Shown: positions 36,746 to 48,744 of the stretch, piece by piece
Numbering within the stretch: position 1 is the stretch's first letter
Layout: every line of letters begins with the position of its first letter
From: Sanguinoderma infundibulare
Lineage: Eukaryota; Basidiomycota; Agaricomycetes; Polyporales; Polyporaceae
Reading direction: 5' to 3'
Assembly: GCA_032821775.1 (NCBI GenBank)
Contig: JAVLRN010000002.1
Coordinates: forward strand, 3,844,001-3,908,000
DNA length: 64,000 bases
Program-made: the position numbers and the translations under genes
The notes under the pieces: generated by a model
What the model was told of the DNA's origin: nothing
The model's database searches: none
What the model saw: only the letters and a program-made list of their open reading frames with translations

Positions 36746-38466
36746 TCAGTTCCCAGCGCTGGTAGACGGGCCTGCGCCGTTCGTGGTGCTGCTTTTGCGC
36801 GTGCGCACGACCTTGTTGCGCAACGCCTTCTCCTTTAGCTCGCTCTCCCTCTTCTCCAGTTCCGCCTTTTCCGTCTGACCCCTCGTCAGCGGAACGGAAA
36901 CTCCTTTACATCAGGACTCACGCACCTCGTCCTTGTCCACGTCCATCCTATCCCTCTTCTCTCTCTCCCTTTCCGCATTGGCGTGCCCACGAATCTTCAA
37001 CTCACCACCCCTGGCCTCCTGGTCCACGTCCATCTTCGAAGTTGAACTCCGCGCTGTGTCCATCGTGCGGCTCCTAATGCTATCCCTCGAGGGCGTCCTG
37101 CCGCCCTTCCTCCTTGGAGGACTCCGTCTGCGCGGAGGCGGGCTGCGATTTCTGTTCAAGCTCGGACTTCTTCTCCTTCTCCGAGGCGGGGATCGACTCC
37201 GGCTGGGGCTCCGTCGCCTTCCGTACCCGCCAACCCTACGCGGGGGAGGCGAGCGGCTGCGAGAAGGCGAACGGGAGTAGAAGCGGCGACGGCGGGGATG
37301 CGGGCTACGCGAGTCGCGAGGACGGCGTGCGGAGGGCGGAGGAGTAATAGTGGGCGAACGTTCACGGCGACGCGGTGGCGAGCCGGAACGGGATGGGGAA
37401 CGGCGTGGGGGTGAACGTCTACGACGCGGTGGGGAACGAGGTGGGGGAGAGCGGGAAAGCGATCTGCCGGCCCGCGGGGGAGGGGAACGGAAGCGACGGG
37501 GGGTACGAGAGCGTGAGCGCGAACGGGAACTGCGGGTGCTGAAGGCAGGTGTACGGGAGGTGGAACGACGTCTTCGTGGCGGGGGTGAGCGAGGAGGGGG
37601 AGAACGGACGGGTCCGCCGCCTCGCTGTATTCGCCGTCAGCGACCAGTTACGATAGACTCGACGAATTACTCACCTCGCCTCTGCCGCCACCTCTGCCAC
37701 CCCAACCATTATCCCGCGGCGGCCTGTCATCACGGTCATCGCCGCCAAACCCACCGCGACCTCGCCCGCGTCCACGGCCACGGCCACCCCGTCCACCACC
37801 ACGCCCCTCACGTTCGGACGCGCGTATCTCGTCCAGGCGCGCGCGACGATCGCGTTCTTCGATAGCGCGTGTATCGCCCGCACGGGCTTGACGCATCTCT
37901 TCCTTTTTCTCCTCGACGAACGTCCGCGGAACGCCGGCAGGAGAATCCTGGGCTTCGAGGAGAAGGATCCAGAGCGCGGTCATAAAAGCAGCGGTCGAGT
38001 TTGTGAGGAAGCCGGTCAGATTGATTTGCATCTTGCGTGGGTCCGGTGTCTTGGTTCGTCGACCGACATGAGACTCGGCGATACCCTGAGTATATGCGGT
38101 CTGAGATGCGCACCGGTTGAGAATCATCCTCGAGTAGACCCATTGCGTACTCCACCACCACCTCGTCCTCAAACCCGACGAGCTCGACGACCTTTTTGAC
38201 GATCCACGGCCGGATGACGGTTAGATTGACTTTGCGCATGTCCACCTGAGCGAACCCGAGTCAATATAGACGCATATAGTGGTCAGATTGTCGAATACGG
38301 ACCTTCTTGTCGAATTCAGGGGGAAACTTCATTGTCTTGAGCAACTTGAGCTCCTTGTCGGAAAACCGACGATCTTGGTCGGCAGATGTGCCCTTAAAGA
38401 ACCCTGAAAGTATGTTAGCTGGTGTAGAAGGTCGTGATATAGCATTTACGCACCTGCGTCCGCCAT
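36746..38466 (-). CDS. PWI-domain SR protein, SRRM1-like
   Basis: Nuclear splicing coactivator family. Exons 38454-38466, 38303-38403, 38114-38245, 37675-38049, 36926-37624 and 36746-36874 give 482 residues. After a short start (MADAG) comes FFKGTSADQDRRFSDKELKL, then the PWI domain: FPPEFDKKVDMRKVNLTVIR, PWI, KKVVELVGFEDEVVVEYAMG, PDPRKMQINLTGFL, FMTALWILLLEAQDSPAG. An Arg/Glu-rich stretch, an RGG/GRG-rich run (about 37700-37830 on the genome) and a long RS/RRRSPPRR-rich region follow. The C-terminus has MDVDKDE and the basic end KEKALRNKVVRTRKSS seen in SRRM1 relatives. The first exon is 13 nt long. Confidence 0.92.
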
Positions 38467-39395
38467 CTTGGGTGAGTTGGACTGTGACGAGGGCGGACAA
38501 TGGGCGAGGTCAGACGACGAAGACGCGACGGGCGGCAGGCGCCAAATTGGCTTTCAGGCGCTCGCTCCAGGGTTGCTCCAGTGTTACTTGCCCACGATGT
38601 ACTCGATGTTCAAGGCCTCTGCGCCGTCCTCGGCCGTTCATCATGGGCCTTGTTCCGTCTTATCGTTCAAACGGTGCATTTTTTCAGTCCTATGCTGTTC
38701 GTTAGCTCGGCGCACTGACTTCTGGCGAGTTATCATGCAGGCTTGTCGTAGCCGCATTTGCGACGAAGCTCTGCACCCTGGACGGGGTTCTGAGCACTTG
38801 CGGTTCCCGTATTTTGGCGCAATAGAAGGTTGCTGTTCTCGCCGCCTCCAGTGCTATCATTGGTCGGCTGTGCATTCGTTTGGGGCTCCAACTCCAGGCT
38901 GTGTGCTTTGACGACACGATCAGGCCGTCTGCGAGACTCCAGGCGAAGCGGGCATACTCCTGGTTTCCTCGGCTTGGGTAATCCACGGACAACGTACCGG
39001 GCCATTTGATGGCTTTCTCGCACCCGCCCTGCTTCCGTGATCGTACTGGACACGTCTACATACCAGGGTTCTCCGGATGTGCAAGACAGGTCCTCATACC
39101 TTCCTCACGCGTGGTGTATATGGATAGTATGTATAACACACCCACACGGTCTTGCATTTCCCCTTACGACTTCAGTATAATGCTCGCCAGGTGCCAGCAG
39201 CAAGCAGGAAAGAGGATATAGCCGCTTTTGCTTTCGTGACGCACTTACGGCAACACAAGACTTCCCTGACGTCTGTCTGCCTTGTTCCTGAACCTTCCCT
39301 GCAGCCCATGACTTCAGTTGACGCTCTCGTCGCTCGTCAGACCTCTCTGCCTTCTCCTCTGTACCACCGTTGCCAACGAGCTTGACATCGTCGAG
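38467..39395. other. Divergent intergenic region
   Basis: Separates the divergently transcribed SRRM1-like and SET genes. Open frames on both strands at 38468-38992 are not supported by motifs. It should carry both promoters. Confidence 0.45.
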
Positions 39396-40726
39396 ATGGC
39401 GACCCGCGTACAGACCTACCCCGCTCAGTCTTCAGGAGGTACCCGCCGACTCTCTCGTTCCTCCCACTACCTAGCGCATACACCCACCCTGGAGCCCATG
39501 TTGGACGAAGAAACCGAGGAGGAGGTCACTTCCTCTCCATCCCCAACTCCCTCCCGCGACCATGAACGCGAACCGTCCTCAACTTCCGTGGTCGAGGACC
39601 TCTCTCCGTCCTATCAGGTCGGTCCCTCGCCGACGGGGGGCGTCGGGCTCTTCGCGACGCGCCTCATCCCCCGAGGTACTCTCATTTTTTGCGAAGCTCC
39701 GCTATTCACCCAGCCGTCCATCCCGGCCCGTTCGAACTCGACGATCCTCAACGTCCTTGCACAGCGCACGCGGGAGGAGCAGTGTGCGTTCTTTGCGCTC
39801 TGGAACGCATACAAGAGCCGTCGCCCAGGGCGACCCGCCCTCTTACCCGCGCTCGGTATCTTCGAGACGAACGCACTGCCCTGTGGGGACATGCTCTCCT
39901 CTAACTCAGGCCATGGGGACGCGGCTGAAACGCAGAAGCCCGAAGCCCAAGGAGGGAAGGCAAGCCAGACAAGCAGAGACGGTGGTAGAGAGGGCATTTT
40001 CCTGGAGGCTTCCCGATTGAACCACTCCTGCCGCCCGAACGTCTCGCGGACTTGGGACGTCGACGTCGAGCAGATGGCTTTCCGTGCGCTCCGCGATATC
40101 GCGCAAGGCGAGGAGCTCTGCATGAGCTACGTTGACGTCGACGTCCTGGGCACGCGGGCGGACCGCGCCGCCAACGTTGACGAAGCGTTCGGGTTCGTGT
40201 GCGTGTGCGATGCCTGCACGCTAGACGGCGCAGAGGGTGAACGAAGTGATCGGCGGAGGGCAGATATCCGGAGGCTGTTCGAGGAGATCGGGACGTGCGG
40301 CAAGGAGCCGACTCTCGGACTGAGGAAGGTGTGCATTTGCTTTGTTTTCTCGCTCCACCCCGTCACGCTTAAGTTGCGGATTCGTAGGTCAAGATCGCCA
40401 TACGCCTACTCACCGAGGAGCAGCTCACGCACTACGAAACGTCCTTTTGCTTCGACGCTTTCCAGTTCTGCGTCATGGTATGGTCTATATGTACTCGAAC
40501 ATGAACCGGCGATTAATTTGCGCAACAGGTGTCCGACTTCACCAGCGCGAAGGCGTGGGTAAAGAGAGCTTGGGAGGTGTCGTGCGACACCGCAGGGCAC
40601 GACAGCCCCGCCGCGCGTACGTTCAAGATGTACTGGGCGAACCCCCGCGCGCACCCACTCGCTGGCGTACGTCCGCACATGACCCTCTCCGGACCAGACG
40701 ACGAGGCGCGATCTGATGCCGCGTAG
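39396..40726 (+). CDS. SET-domain protein (SMYD-like, no MYND seen)
   Basis: Probable lysine methyltransferase. Exons 39396-40328, 40388-40477 and 40529-40726 give 406 residues. After a Ser/Pro-rich leader of about 70 residues the SET domain starts at VGPSPTGGVGLFATRLIPRG (residue about 75), continues through TNALPCGD and RLNHSCRPNV (NHSC, cofactor and substrate site), and GEELCMSYVDVD with the catalytic-region tyrosine. A post-SET cysteine cluster reads CVCDAC. The tail (AIRLLTEEQL, FCFDAFQFC, TSAKAWVKRAWEV) is shared with the second SET gene at 50354-51447, which marks them as paralogues. Substrate unknown. Confidence 0.88.
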
Positions 40727-41085
40727 ATTTGTTATGAGAACGGTTGGATTCAAGCTACTCAGGTCATGCATACGTGTTGGTGTCGGGACAAGGGGATGGG
40801 ACTTTGTGTTCGTTCCAAACTATTCCATGCATGTTTCATTCCGGTTCATGTTCTGGAGCGTTAGCGGATCCCAATTGCACTGTTAGGAATACGGCACTGA
40901 ATACAACGGGGTCAGGGTAAAAGAGTTTTCGCTCCAAACACAGCATCGAAGCAAAGGAGCGCAATTATTATGATAGCCGAGGCTAGTTAAGGGATTCAAA
41001 GTACAGAGCGTATGATCCTACGAACGTGGCACGGTGAGCCCGCTGATTTGGGTAGTGGAGACGTTATTAAGAAGTCTCACCAAGC
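40727..41085. other. Convergent intergenic region
   Basis: Short spacer holding two 3' ends; no feature seen. Confidence 0.5.
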
Positions 41086-42128
41086 TCAGCAACGTCCACA
41101 GGTAGGCTTGCGTTCACGTTCCAAATCAGCTCGGGTCCTTGAATACAGGTGCCGCAAGCGAAGCAGCACGGCGTGGTAATCCTCGACTGGGTTTTCCACA
41201 ATGACTTTGGAACCTTCAGAGCTCAACTCTGGGAACTTGGAGGCGATGAGCTCGACAGGTACATAAGCAGTTCCCATAGCTTCCATGGCCCGAACGAGCG
41301 TTGCGTAGGGATTCAAACGCCACACTCTGCCTGGAATGTTGAACACAAATTCGAAGCTGAACTGCCCGTCGACGATTGGGTGGAGTCCGATGTTTTCGCA
41401 ATTGCCCAGAAAGGGTGATTTGCGGCGGAAACGTGCCGCACTGGGATCTATGGCCCATTCCACTGCTATTCCATGCGATCGTCGATATCTCGTCCCACTT
41501 CACAAACGGCATGTTGATCCACACATAGGCGAATCGTCCTGTCAAGTCCTGAGAACAAGGAAGACGTAAGCGGTCGTACGAGCTTGATCAATATGAATAG
41601 CATACCTGTGGGGGAGGGACCGTTCTGTCGCGCACATTATCTGCATTAATTCTCTCGACCCAGTCTCTCTGCTCCCAATCTTCAAGCAGTAGCAGATCCC
41701 TCATTGGAGGGCAGAGGACAAACGCGCTCCTGTCAAAATCATTCATGTGGCCTCTGCACACTACAAGATGATTCCTTAGCTTTCCTCAAACCATGATGCG
41801 CGGACTGTGACTTACGTGGGATTATGTTATCAGTTGACTCCAATCCTTGAATGGATGGGAGGTTTGCCAGGTTGAGCCATTCGAGCTAGTGCACCATCAA
41901 TACCAGACGTCATATACATGAGACTGATCATACCTGGCTTAGGCCCTTCAGGCTGTCCGGTATGAGACGATAGAGAGGAAAAATTCTCGTAATGGGTTGG
42001 TGCGAACAGAGGGCACAAAGGTAGCCATATATTGCCCTTGTTTGTTCTTGCATCTCCGTGTCCGCAAGGCAGACATGTGGGTGCCCTGGGGGATATCGCT
42101 CCTTATTCAGAGATACGCGTTCTCTCAT
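41086..42128 (-). pseudogene. CxxC/HNH-like protein, member 2, frameshifted
   Basis: From ATG 42128 the - strand reads YLCALC (CxxC), then after a phase-0 intron LEWLNLANLPSIQG, DNIIP and, across a phase-1 intron, LCRGHMNDFDRSAFVLCPP; then DLTGRFAYVWINMPFVKWDE and, in another frame, VEWAIDPSAARF and RVWRLNPYATLVRAMEAMGTAY. The order and intron phases equal those of members 1 and 3. Between 41464 and 41476 about 10 nt (including a repeated TGGAAT) throw the frame out. Unless this hides an error or a non-standard splice, the product is truncated. The N-x3-LCxxH-x3-FD part is the most HNH-like of the three. Confidence 0.55.
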
Positions 42129-42383
42129 GAATGTGGCCGTGTATATACGTCTGAGTTCCGGCTCGAGCTGACGGAGTTATGGTGAGACGAGCCAAGGAGG
42201 AGGGGAAACGCGAGTAAATGGACTGATCTGAATGATCATGATCATGCGATAAACATCGTGCACGCTGTTCGTCATCCCCCCGTTCTGACGCATTCTGACG
42301 TCATATATTCGCACGTTACCCATCCTATCCTGCACTCGTCTCTGCGGCGGAACATGAGAAGCTCGAGCAGTGCTTGTGCATCT

Positions 42384-43973
42384 TCACCATTCCCGAAGTG
42401 CGCCATCTGGCCCCACCCAAACAGTGTTCCGCCATGCCTTCTCGTTGGCATGTTTGGCAGCCGCCTCCCGTACGAGGGCTTCATTAATCTCGATACCCAG
42501 GCCTGGCCCTACAGCAGTCATCAGCGAACGCAGCGCCTCAACGCGGAGAAGTCACAACCAACCCTGAAGAGCATCCACGTAACCGTCCTTAACATCAAAG
42601 ACTGAAGGGTCGACGAGATACGTGAGTAGGTCCGCGCCTTCGTTGTAGTGCATCTGGGGTCATAAGGCATCTGTAAGTCACTGTCTAAGTTGCTGTCGCG
42701 GAAACTCATGGAAAAGCGCACCTGTAAGCTCATTTCTTGTATGAAGACTTGAGCGAAGAAATCGATCAGCACGAAGCGCTCGACAGACTAGAGCGAGGGG
42801 CTCACAGTTCGGCGCGGCAAGATCAACCTGTATGCATGCCGCGAGGGCGATCGGACCGAGGGGACAGTGTGGCGCGAGGGCGACGTCGTACGTCTCCGTG
42901 TACGATGCGAGTCGGTTGAGTTCGCTTATCCCACCGCAATGAGAGACCTGTTGATAAACGTTTTAGCAAACAGTATCCACGTTTCAGCAGAACTGTACCA
43001 ACGTCCGGCTGCGCGATGTCTATCGCGCGACGCTCAAGATACGGCCGAAAGTCGAATCGTGAGTACAATCGCTCCCCCAAAGCAATTGGCGTCGACACCA
43101 ACTTCGCCAAGTCCGCAATCTCTTCCGGCTGCGTAGGCAAAAGTGGTTCTGCAAATCCCCAGCCAACATCAGCTCCCCTCATTGTATCCTCCCAGCTTAC
43201 AACCCACCTTCGATGAACAACGGCTGTACCCCTTCCAACACCTTCGCCAGCTGCCTCGCCATTCCCTTATGCACCCTCCCGTGAAAGTCGACGCCCACAT
43301 CCAAGCCTAGAGCCCTAACCCCCTGCACCCGCTCGACGACCTGCTGCAACAGCGCGGGCGAGTCGACCCAGTGGACATCGTCGGTTCCGTTCATCTTGAC
43401 GGCCGTGAAGCCCTGCGCGCGACGGGCCTCGGCCCCCGCGATGACGTCCGCGGGCCTGTCGCCGCCGATCCAGCCGTACACCTTGATGCGGTCGCGCACG
43501 CGCCCGCCGAGGAGCTGGTGGACGGGCACCCCGAGGCGCTTGCCTTTGATGTCCCAGAGGGCGATGTCGAGTCCGGAGAGCGCCGACTGTCGTGGTACAT
43601 GACGAAGGTGTAATGTGAGTTTCAGGTCAGACAGAGAGAAGAAGAAGCGCGGGACCGACCATGAGGACGGGCCCGCCACGATAAAAGCGGGCGCGGTAAG
43701 CGTGCTGCCATATGTTCTGGATGTGGTCGGGGTCCCAGCCCAAGAAGCGTTCTGCGAGGTCCTTGTATGCGCCCTCGATCGCCTCGGTGTGGCCCTCGAG
43801 GGTACCTTCGCCCCAGCCGATGAGGCCTTGTTCAGTTTCAACACGCACGAAGAGCCATCGCGGCGGTACGCGGAAGGTCTATGTGAAGATTGCGACGGTT
43901 AGTTGTGCTGCGTCAGAGCGAGAAGAGATTAGAAACGCACTTCGATCTTGACGATCTTGTCAGGAGAGGTCAT
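42384..43973 (-). CDS. D-galactonate dehydratase-like enzyme (enolase/mandelate racemase superfamily)
   Basis: Predicted acid-sugar dehydratase: removes water from an aldonate such as galactonate to give a 2-keto-3-deoxy acid. Exons 43941-43973, 43660-43878, 43208-43586, 43003-43148, 42806-42947, 42722-42747, 42563-42653 and 42384-42508 give 386 residues, close to bacterial DgoD. Key residues align: metal ligands Asp184 (VDFHGR), Glu210 or Glu211 (FIEEP) and Glu236 (LGERLYSR); catalytic His186 (same VDFHGR motif) and His286 (APHCPLGP). Other landmarks are [31 protein letters not shown] and [10 protein letters not shown]. No secretion signal, so cytosolic. It may serve catabolism of plant cell-wall sugar acids. 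Fungal LGD1/GaaB L-galactonate dehydratases belong to the same superfamily but are longer. Confidence 0.92.
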
Positions 43974-46058
43974 TTGGACTTTCCGTTGGTTGCGCAGGTG
44001 CGTACGCTGTGTGATTTGGGCATGCTTTGGGTTTGAATCTTGGTCTATATATGCCTTGTCCAGTGATCACCATCCTGAAAGATGAACAGGTCAGCTGCCA
44101 GTGTACACGCCGGGCCCGGGCCACCATCCGCCCATCTAGTACAAGGCAAATCCCGTGGTCGATGTCGGCCGTCGGTCGTAGTCGATGAATCAGATACGAG
44201 TCATTTACCAACGAGTGTGGGGAGGTTCGACTATGTCTTGGTTCGGACATGGCAACAGAGGTTCCAGAGGAGGATGCGTCACGGTTGTTGGCGATGAGGG
44301 TCTCCGGCAGGCGCGCGCACGTGCCGAACGCGTGCAGCTCGGCCCCAGGGCAAAATCGCAGTCCCGAGACCCTCACGATCCACCGATGTCACCTGGGCAG
44401 ACAGCTGTCGGTATTCGACACGCGATGAGGACCAAGTTCAAGAAAAACGCGGCCTTGGCATCGAGGAATAGGCCCGCGGCATCTAAGAGGGGCCTCCTCG
44501 CGTCCTGGCAGCAACGATCAGTTTTGTAAGTCCGTGTTCGACGAGTGCGTTTGTGCACCATATACTCACCATTCTTCATCCAGCACCATCACCAGCTTTC
44601 CGTCTACCGGCGACGCCCCAGCAGAATAAAAGAGCTTGCCTCTACTCTACCCAGGAACCTCGGGAGCTCCAGAAAAAGGGCGACCTGACCTCGACGTCTG
44701 CGCACATGTCGGATGCCCTTCCATAACGCAATCTGACAAAGCTATACCTGCAACTCTCCAAATTAGACGGAGAAGGAAGGACGTACAAAGCGGACGGATG
44801 GCATCTCACCACCCAACGGCGGGTATCGACTCGTGAGCCCAGTCGACTTCAGATTCGTCTTCCCATCTGTCACCATGACCCCATCCACAATCCTCATACT
44901 TTTTTTTGCCCGCTCTCAAGAACCAAACACGGAAGTCAGTGATCGTAACTAGGAAGCTCCGTACGCCATCGCTGCAATCATTCTGTCGCACTGATCGGAA
45001 TCGTATAAAGGGACAGGGCAGCGTTCACCTCTGCTTAGTCGGCACCTCGTTCCCATAATAATCATCCGTGTTGAAGTGCAAGGTTTGCACGATACGGATT
45101 ACTCCACGATCTAATTCTAGGTCCATCCGTGTTGAGGTGTTCGTCGGCGACTTCAAGTGCAAGGTTTGCACGATACGGGCTACCCTACGATCTAATTCTA
45201 GGTCCGTCTTCTGTAACTGGTTGAGGTGCGAGGAAAAGGGAAATGTGCAGTGGTTGCGACCTGCGATCATGGGTGGATACAAAGCTGTACTAGAACTGCG
45301 ACCTACTGCGTATTCACCTTCACAATCACCTCGAGAAGCGAGACCTATTATTGGTTTCGCTCACACGTGCGTACCTCTCCGCACTGGCACAAATAGACTG
45401 TACTGACGCTTTGGGTAGTGTAACGAATCGAATCGAAGAAGTGCCATCGCATCGTGCGTGCGCGGTACGGTACCAACTGCATTTTTCTGTCGGTGAATTG
45501 CTGAACATTCGTCTTCCTGGTTGCTTAGAACCGAGAGGTCCACGAATCAATAGGCACCAACTGCCCAGCCTCCTGGTCATCAAGGTGAGAGCAATGTGCC
45601 CGAAGTCCGCATTACAACCGACTGAGGCTGCGGGCCGAACCAGGCGCATCATGGATGGATTATTCTTGAAACCATCTGTTATGATCGGCGAGTCAGTTTT
45701 TGGCAAGGGCCGGGGAAGCTTGAACCTCCTATACAAGTCGAAGAGCCACGGCCGTCAAGTACTCAGAGGTGCACCTTTTGAGGCGAGTTTTCCTTTGGCG
45801 TTGCTCGTAGCTGCAAAGGTTTATTGACTTACACGGTACTGGTGAAGGGGCGATCTAGGTTTGAGAGATTACGGTTCTCTATCACCGCACCTATCAGACA
45901 GCCATATCAGTACTAGTGTATGACGGCATCCCGGCCGGTTCACATCTCCAGTGTTTCTTGCCTTTTTGGAGGAACTTTAAGTTGATATCTAGGGCAGATA
46001 AACCGTGGATGTCCAAGCTGCTCCAAGGTTGTACTCTCATTAGTCTCATATTCCACTC
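43974..46058. other. Two-kilobase gene-poor stretch
   Basis: Upstream of the dehydratase. Open frames (44185-44529, 45351-45827) have no motif support. It holds the 81-bp period repeat listed below. Confidence 0.45.
45063..45205. repeat. Imperfect tandem repeat, 81-bp period
   Basis: A 51-bp unit (AAGTGCAAGGTTTGCACGAT ... TAATTCTAGGTCC) occurs at 45074-45124 and 45155-45205 with a few substitutions. A shorter piece, CATCCGTGTTGARGTG, also occurs at 45063 and 45124. The unit contains the small inverted repeat GTGCAAGGTTTGCAC. Confidence 0.85.
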
Positions 46059-47781
46059 ATGGCTTCCCCGGATGGATCGTCCGCCGTCATCGCTGAGTAT
46101 CAAAGCCTGTATGTCCTCCACTCATTTACCAAGTGCATTAAGATTGATGGATACGGCTCAGGGTCCTCACCAGCTACTGCACTGTCGCATCTTCCTGTGA
46201 GTGAAAGCATGATGGCGTTATCCCCTTTTCTAATCCTGCAATCTTCCCTTGTCTTGAGGTCTCTTTCTCTATGATTGCTTCCTCACTATCGGGGAAGAAT
46301 CGAAGTACTTCTGGATGAGGCGACAGACTGGGGCCGCGGTCTTGTTCTATCTGAACAGGTACTTGAACGTGGTCTGGTATGCTTATAACTTTGCCGGCTT
46401 CACTCCTACACAGTCCGACAAGGTGTGTTAATGAAACCATGGCGTCGTTCGCCTTCACTCACTGTCATGGCTTGTTATAGTGGTTCGTAACATCGTTTAT
46501 GCACGCCTAGGATGCTTGATCACGAAGTCCGGAATACCCAGGTGCAACGCCATCGTCATCTCTAGCGTTATCATCGAGTTGCTGCCATACTTTGTTTGGG
46601 CAGGTGCGTCTCGATAGTGTTGGTGCCTCGTAGCTACGTTCATTCCATCTTCTTCTCTAGCGTTCTCTGCGCTGCGCGTATTTGCGTTATCTAGCCGCTC
46701 TCGACGGTGGACTTTATCCCTCCTTGTCTTCGCCCTCTCTATCGCACCAATTGTCATTAACCTGGTTTGTGGGCTTGCTTTCGGGACCCGTTGCTTCTAC
46801 TGATGGTGCAAGAAGGTCAACTTTGCGTTTGGACTCACTGGCACGAACTTGGGAATATTCGGATGCGTGTCATCTTCTGGCGTCCCGGCCCAGATATCGC
46901 GGCGGTGAGCACTTGCCATTTTTCTTCCTTTACAATGGTACTCTGACTACAGGTCTCAGCTGTACGTTGCCATAGGCAAGCCGCGAGTAACTGCTAATTG
47001 TGGATTTGATCCAGTCACCATCGCATCCCGAACGTGCCTGCTTGCAGCGGACTGCATTATCATGGGCACTACCTGGTTCGCCCTATTCAGAGGCATCAAC
47101 CCCCGTCGCGTACTCCACCAGAAGAGTACCTTCGCAACTGTGCTTCTTCAGGATGGTAAGTTCTATCGCACGCCATGTTTATCATTGGCTAATCATATGA
47201 TGCAGGTACCATCTACTTCTTGTCAGTAACGTGTTCGCCTCGTCCCTAGCCAAAGCTCTCAATGCTTAGACCTTCGCTAGCATCCTACTCACACTGAATG
47301 CATTGCATCTCACCTTCACATTGGTATCGGTAAGCAGCCCCAATCGGAACTTCCTCACAATTGTGTACATGTTCGCGCTCCAGGTGGACATCGCTGCCCT
47401 CGAGAGCACCAGCGTCATCGTCAATTTCACCGAGACGTATGTAGTTCTCCGCGACCTCAGATTATTGTTGCAGATGCTCATTATACTTGCCTCAGATTCA
47501 CGGCTGTCCTTGTCCAGCGGTTCCTGCTGCACCTCCAGTCGGTAAACCAAAAGGCGCTTGCCCTGACATCCTCGCAAGAGGGAGGGTCATCTCACCGGAG
47601 TTCGATCATCTTCGACGGGGTGATTGGTTCCCTCGCTACTTCTCTCATGCCTGAAGATTACTGGGAGGGAGAGGATGATGACATGTCTAGCGGCGCCTCG
47701 AGCGACACATCGGATAAGGGGAAAAAACCAATCGCAGACAGCGGCAACGATACCGGGTTAGAAATACAGGCGAAAGTCTAG
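46059..47781 (+). CDS. DUF6533-type multi-pass membrane protein
   Basis: Agaricomycete-specific membrane protein of unknown function. Exons 46059-46132, 46174-46196, 46259-46424, 46542-46603, 46661-46764 and 46813-46904 join in phase; the last exons run from 47015 to 47781, with one short exon near 46957 unresolved. The N-terminus gives AVIAEYQSLYVLHSFTNYCT, FLYDCFLTIGEESKYFW and GAAVLFYLNRYLNVVW, the DUF6533 signature. Hydrophobic helices follow (AIVISSVIIELLPYFVWA, LSLLVFALSIAPIVINL, TCLLAADCIIMGTTWFALF, FASILLTLNALHLTFTLV). The C-terminal tail is hydrophilic and acidic (PEDYWEGEDDD). Topology resembles seven-helix receptors; a sensing role is a guess. Confidence 0.82.
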
Positions 47782-48672
47782 GACTCGGACGACTGTGGTC
47801 CGTTTCACGGTGTATCTGCTACCGATAACACGATTCATAGTTTCGTCTTTTTCCGTCGATGGTCAGCGACGGTGGCGGTCGGAGTGAAAGAATCAGAGTT
47901 TTAATGGTGCTAGACACAGCTGTCTCGGATTACATATTAAAGGTCCGATTTATCACTCCGAATACTGACAATCATACGTCATGATAAGTATATGGGACCT
48001 TTCATGGCTCTACAATTGGCCTCTCGTACTAGTTCCGATGTTGGTCACCAACGGTCGGAAAGAGATACCATCGACATATCCCCGTACGCATGCACGTCAC
48101 TTTGAATTTTTTGCCTCTGTACTCAGGTAAGCCTTCGCATTCGGCTTGCGGGACCCACCGACAGTGGCGCCAAACTAGAATACTCCGGCTATAGTTAGAC
48201 CACGCAAACCTTCTCAATGGCGTCCTCGCCGCTATTCATTCGGTCGAGCACCTGCTCAGAATGGTTGGGAAAGGCTCCCGAGAAGCTAGGTGGGGTACAG
48301 TGGCCGCCGGTACGTTTTCGGCTGAATCGCGGATAGCCAATCTCGAGTATGACATGGATGGGCCGACCTCGCGAACATCGCATCGTCGCTTCCTATTCGC
48401 GCATGACCCATGGCCCCACTGGTATTTTTCCAGAATTCTCCCTGCACCATGCCGACACGCGCCCAGGAAGAAGCCCGGATGGGAGGCTTCAAATGGCATC
48501 GGTGTGGTATCTTCATACGCTGCAAGAGTGGTTCCCGGACAAATAGACGTGCTATTCCGGGTAGCGTCTGTTTGACGCTTCTGCGAGCTACGTCCGAGCT
48601 TTCAGAGCTCGGATTTCGGTCGTCGTGTCTGTACATTCGGCACGTAGGATGATCCTGCACTTGAGGTTAGCG
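47782..48672. other. Intergenic
   Basis: No supported gene; overlapping open frames at 48236-48660 on both strands have no motifs. Confidence 0.45.
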
Positions 48673-48744
48673 TATATAAAAGCGACGTCGGCCCCAGAAC
48701 TGACACCGCACCCCCCCCCTCCCCCTTCAGCTCTAGATCCGAAG
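48673..48744 (+). promoter_or_regulatory. LPMO core promoter and leader
   Basis: TATA box TATATAAAAG at 48673-48682, about 63 bp before the start codon, followed by a C-rich leader (CCCCCCCC near 48712). Confidence 0.7.
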
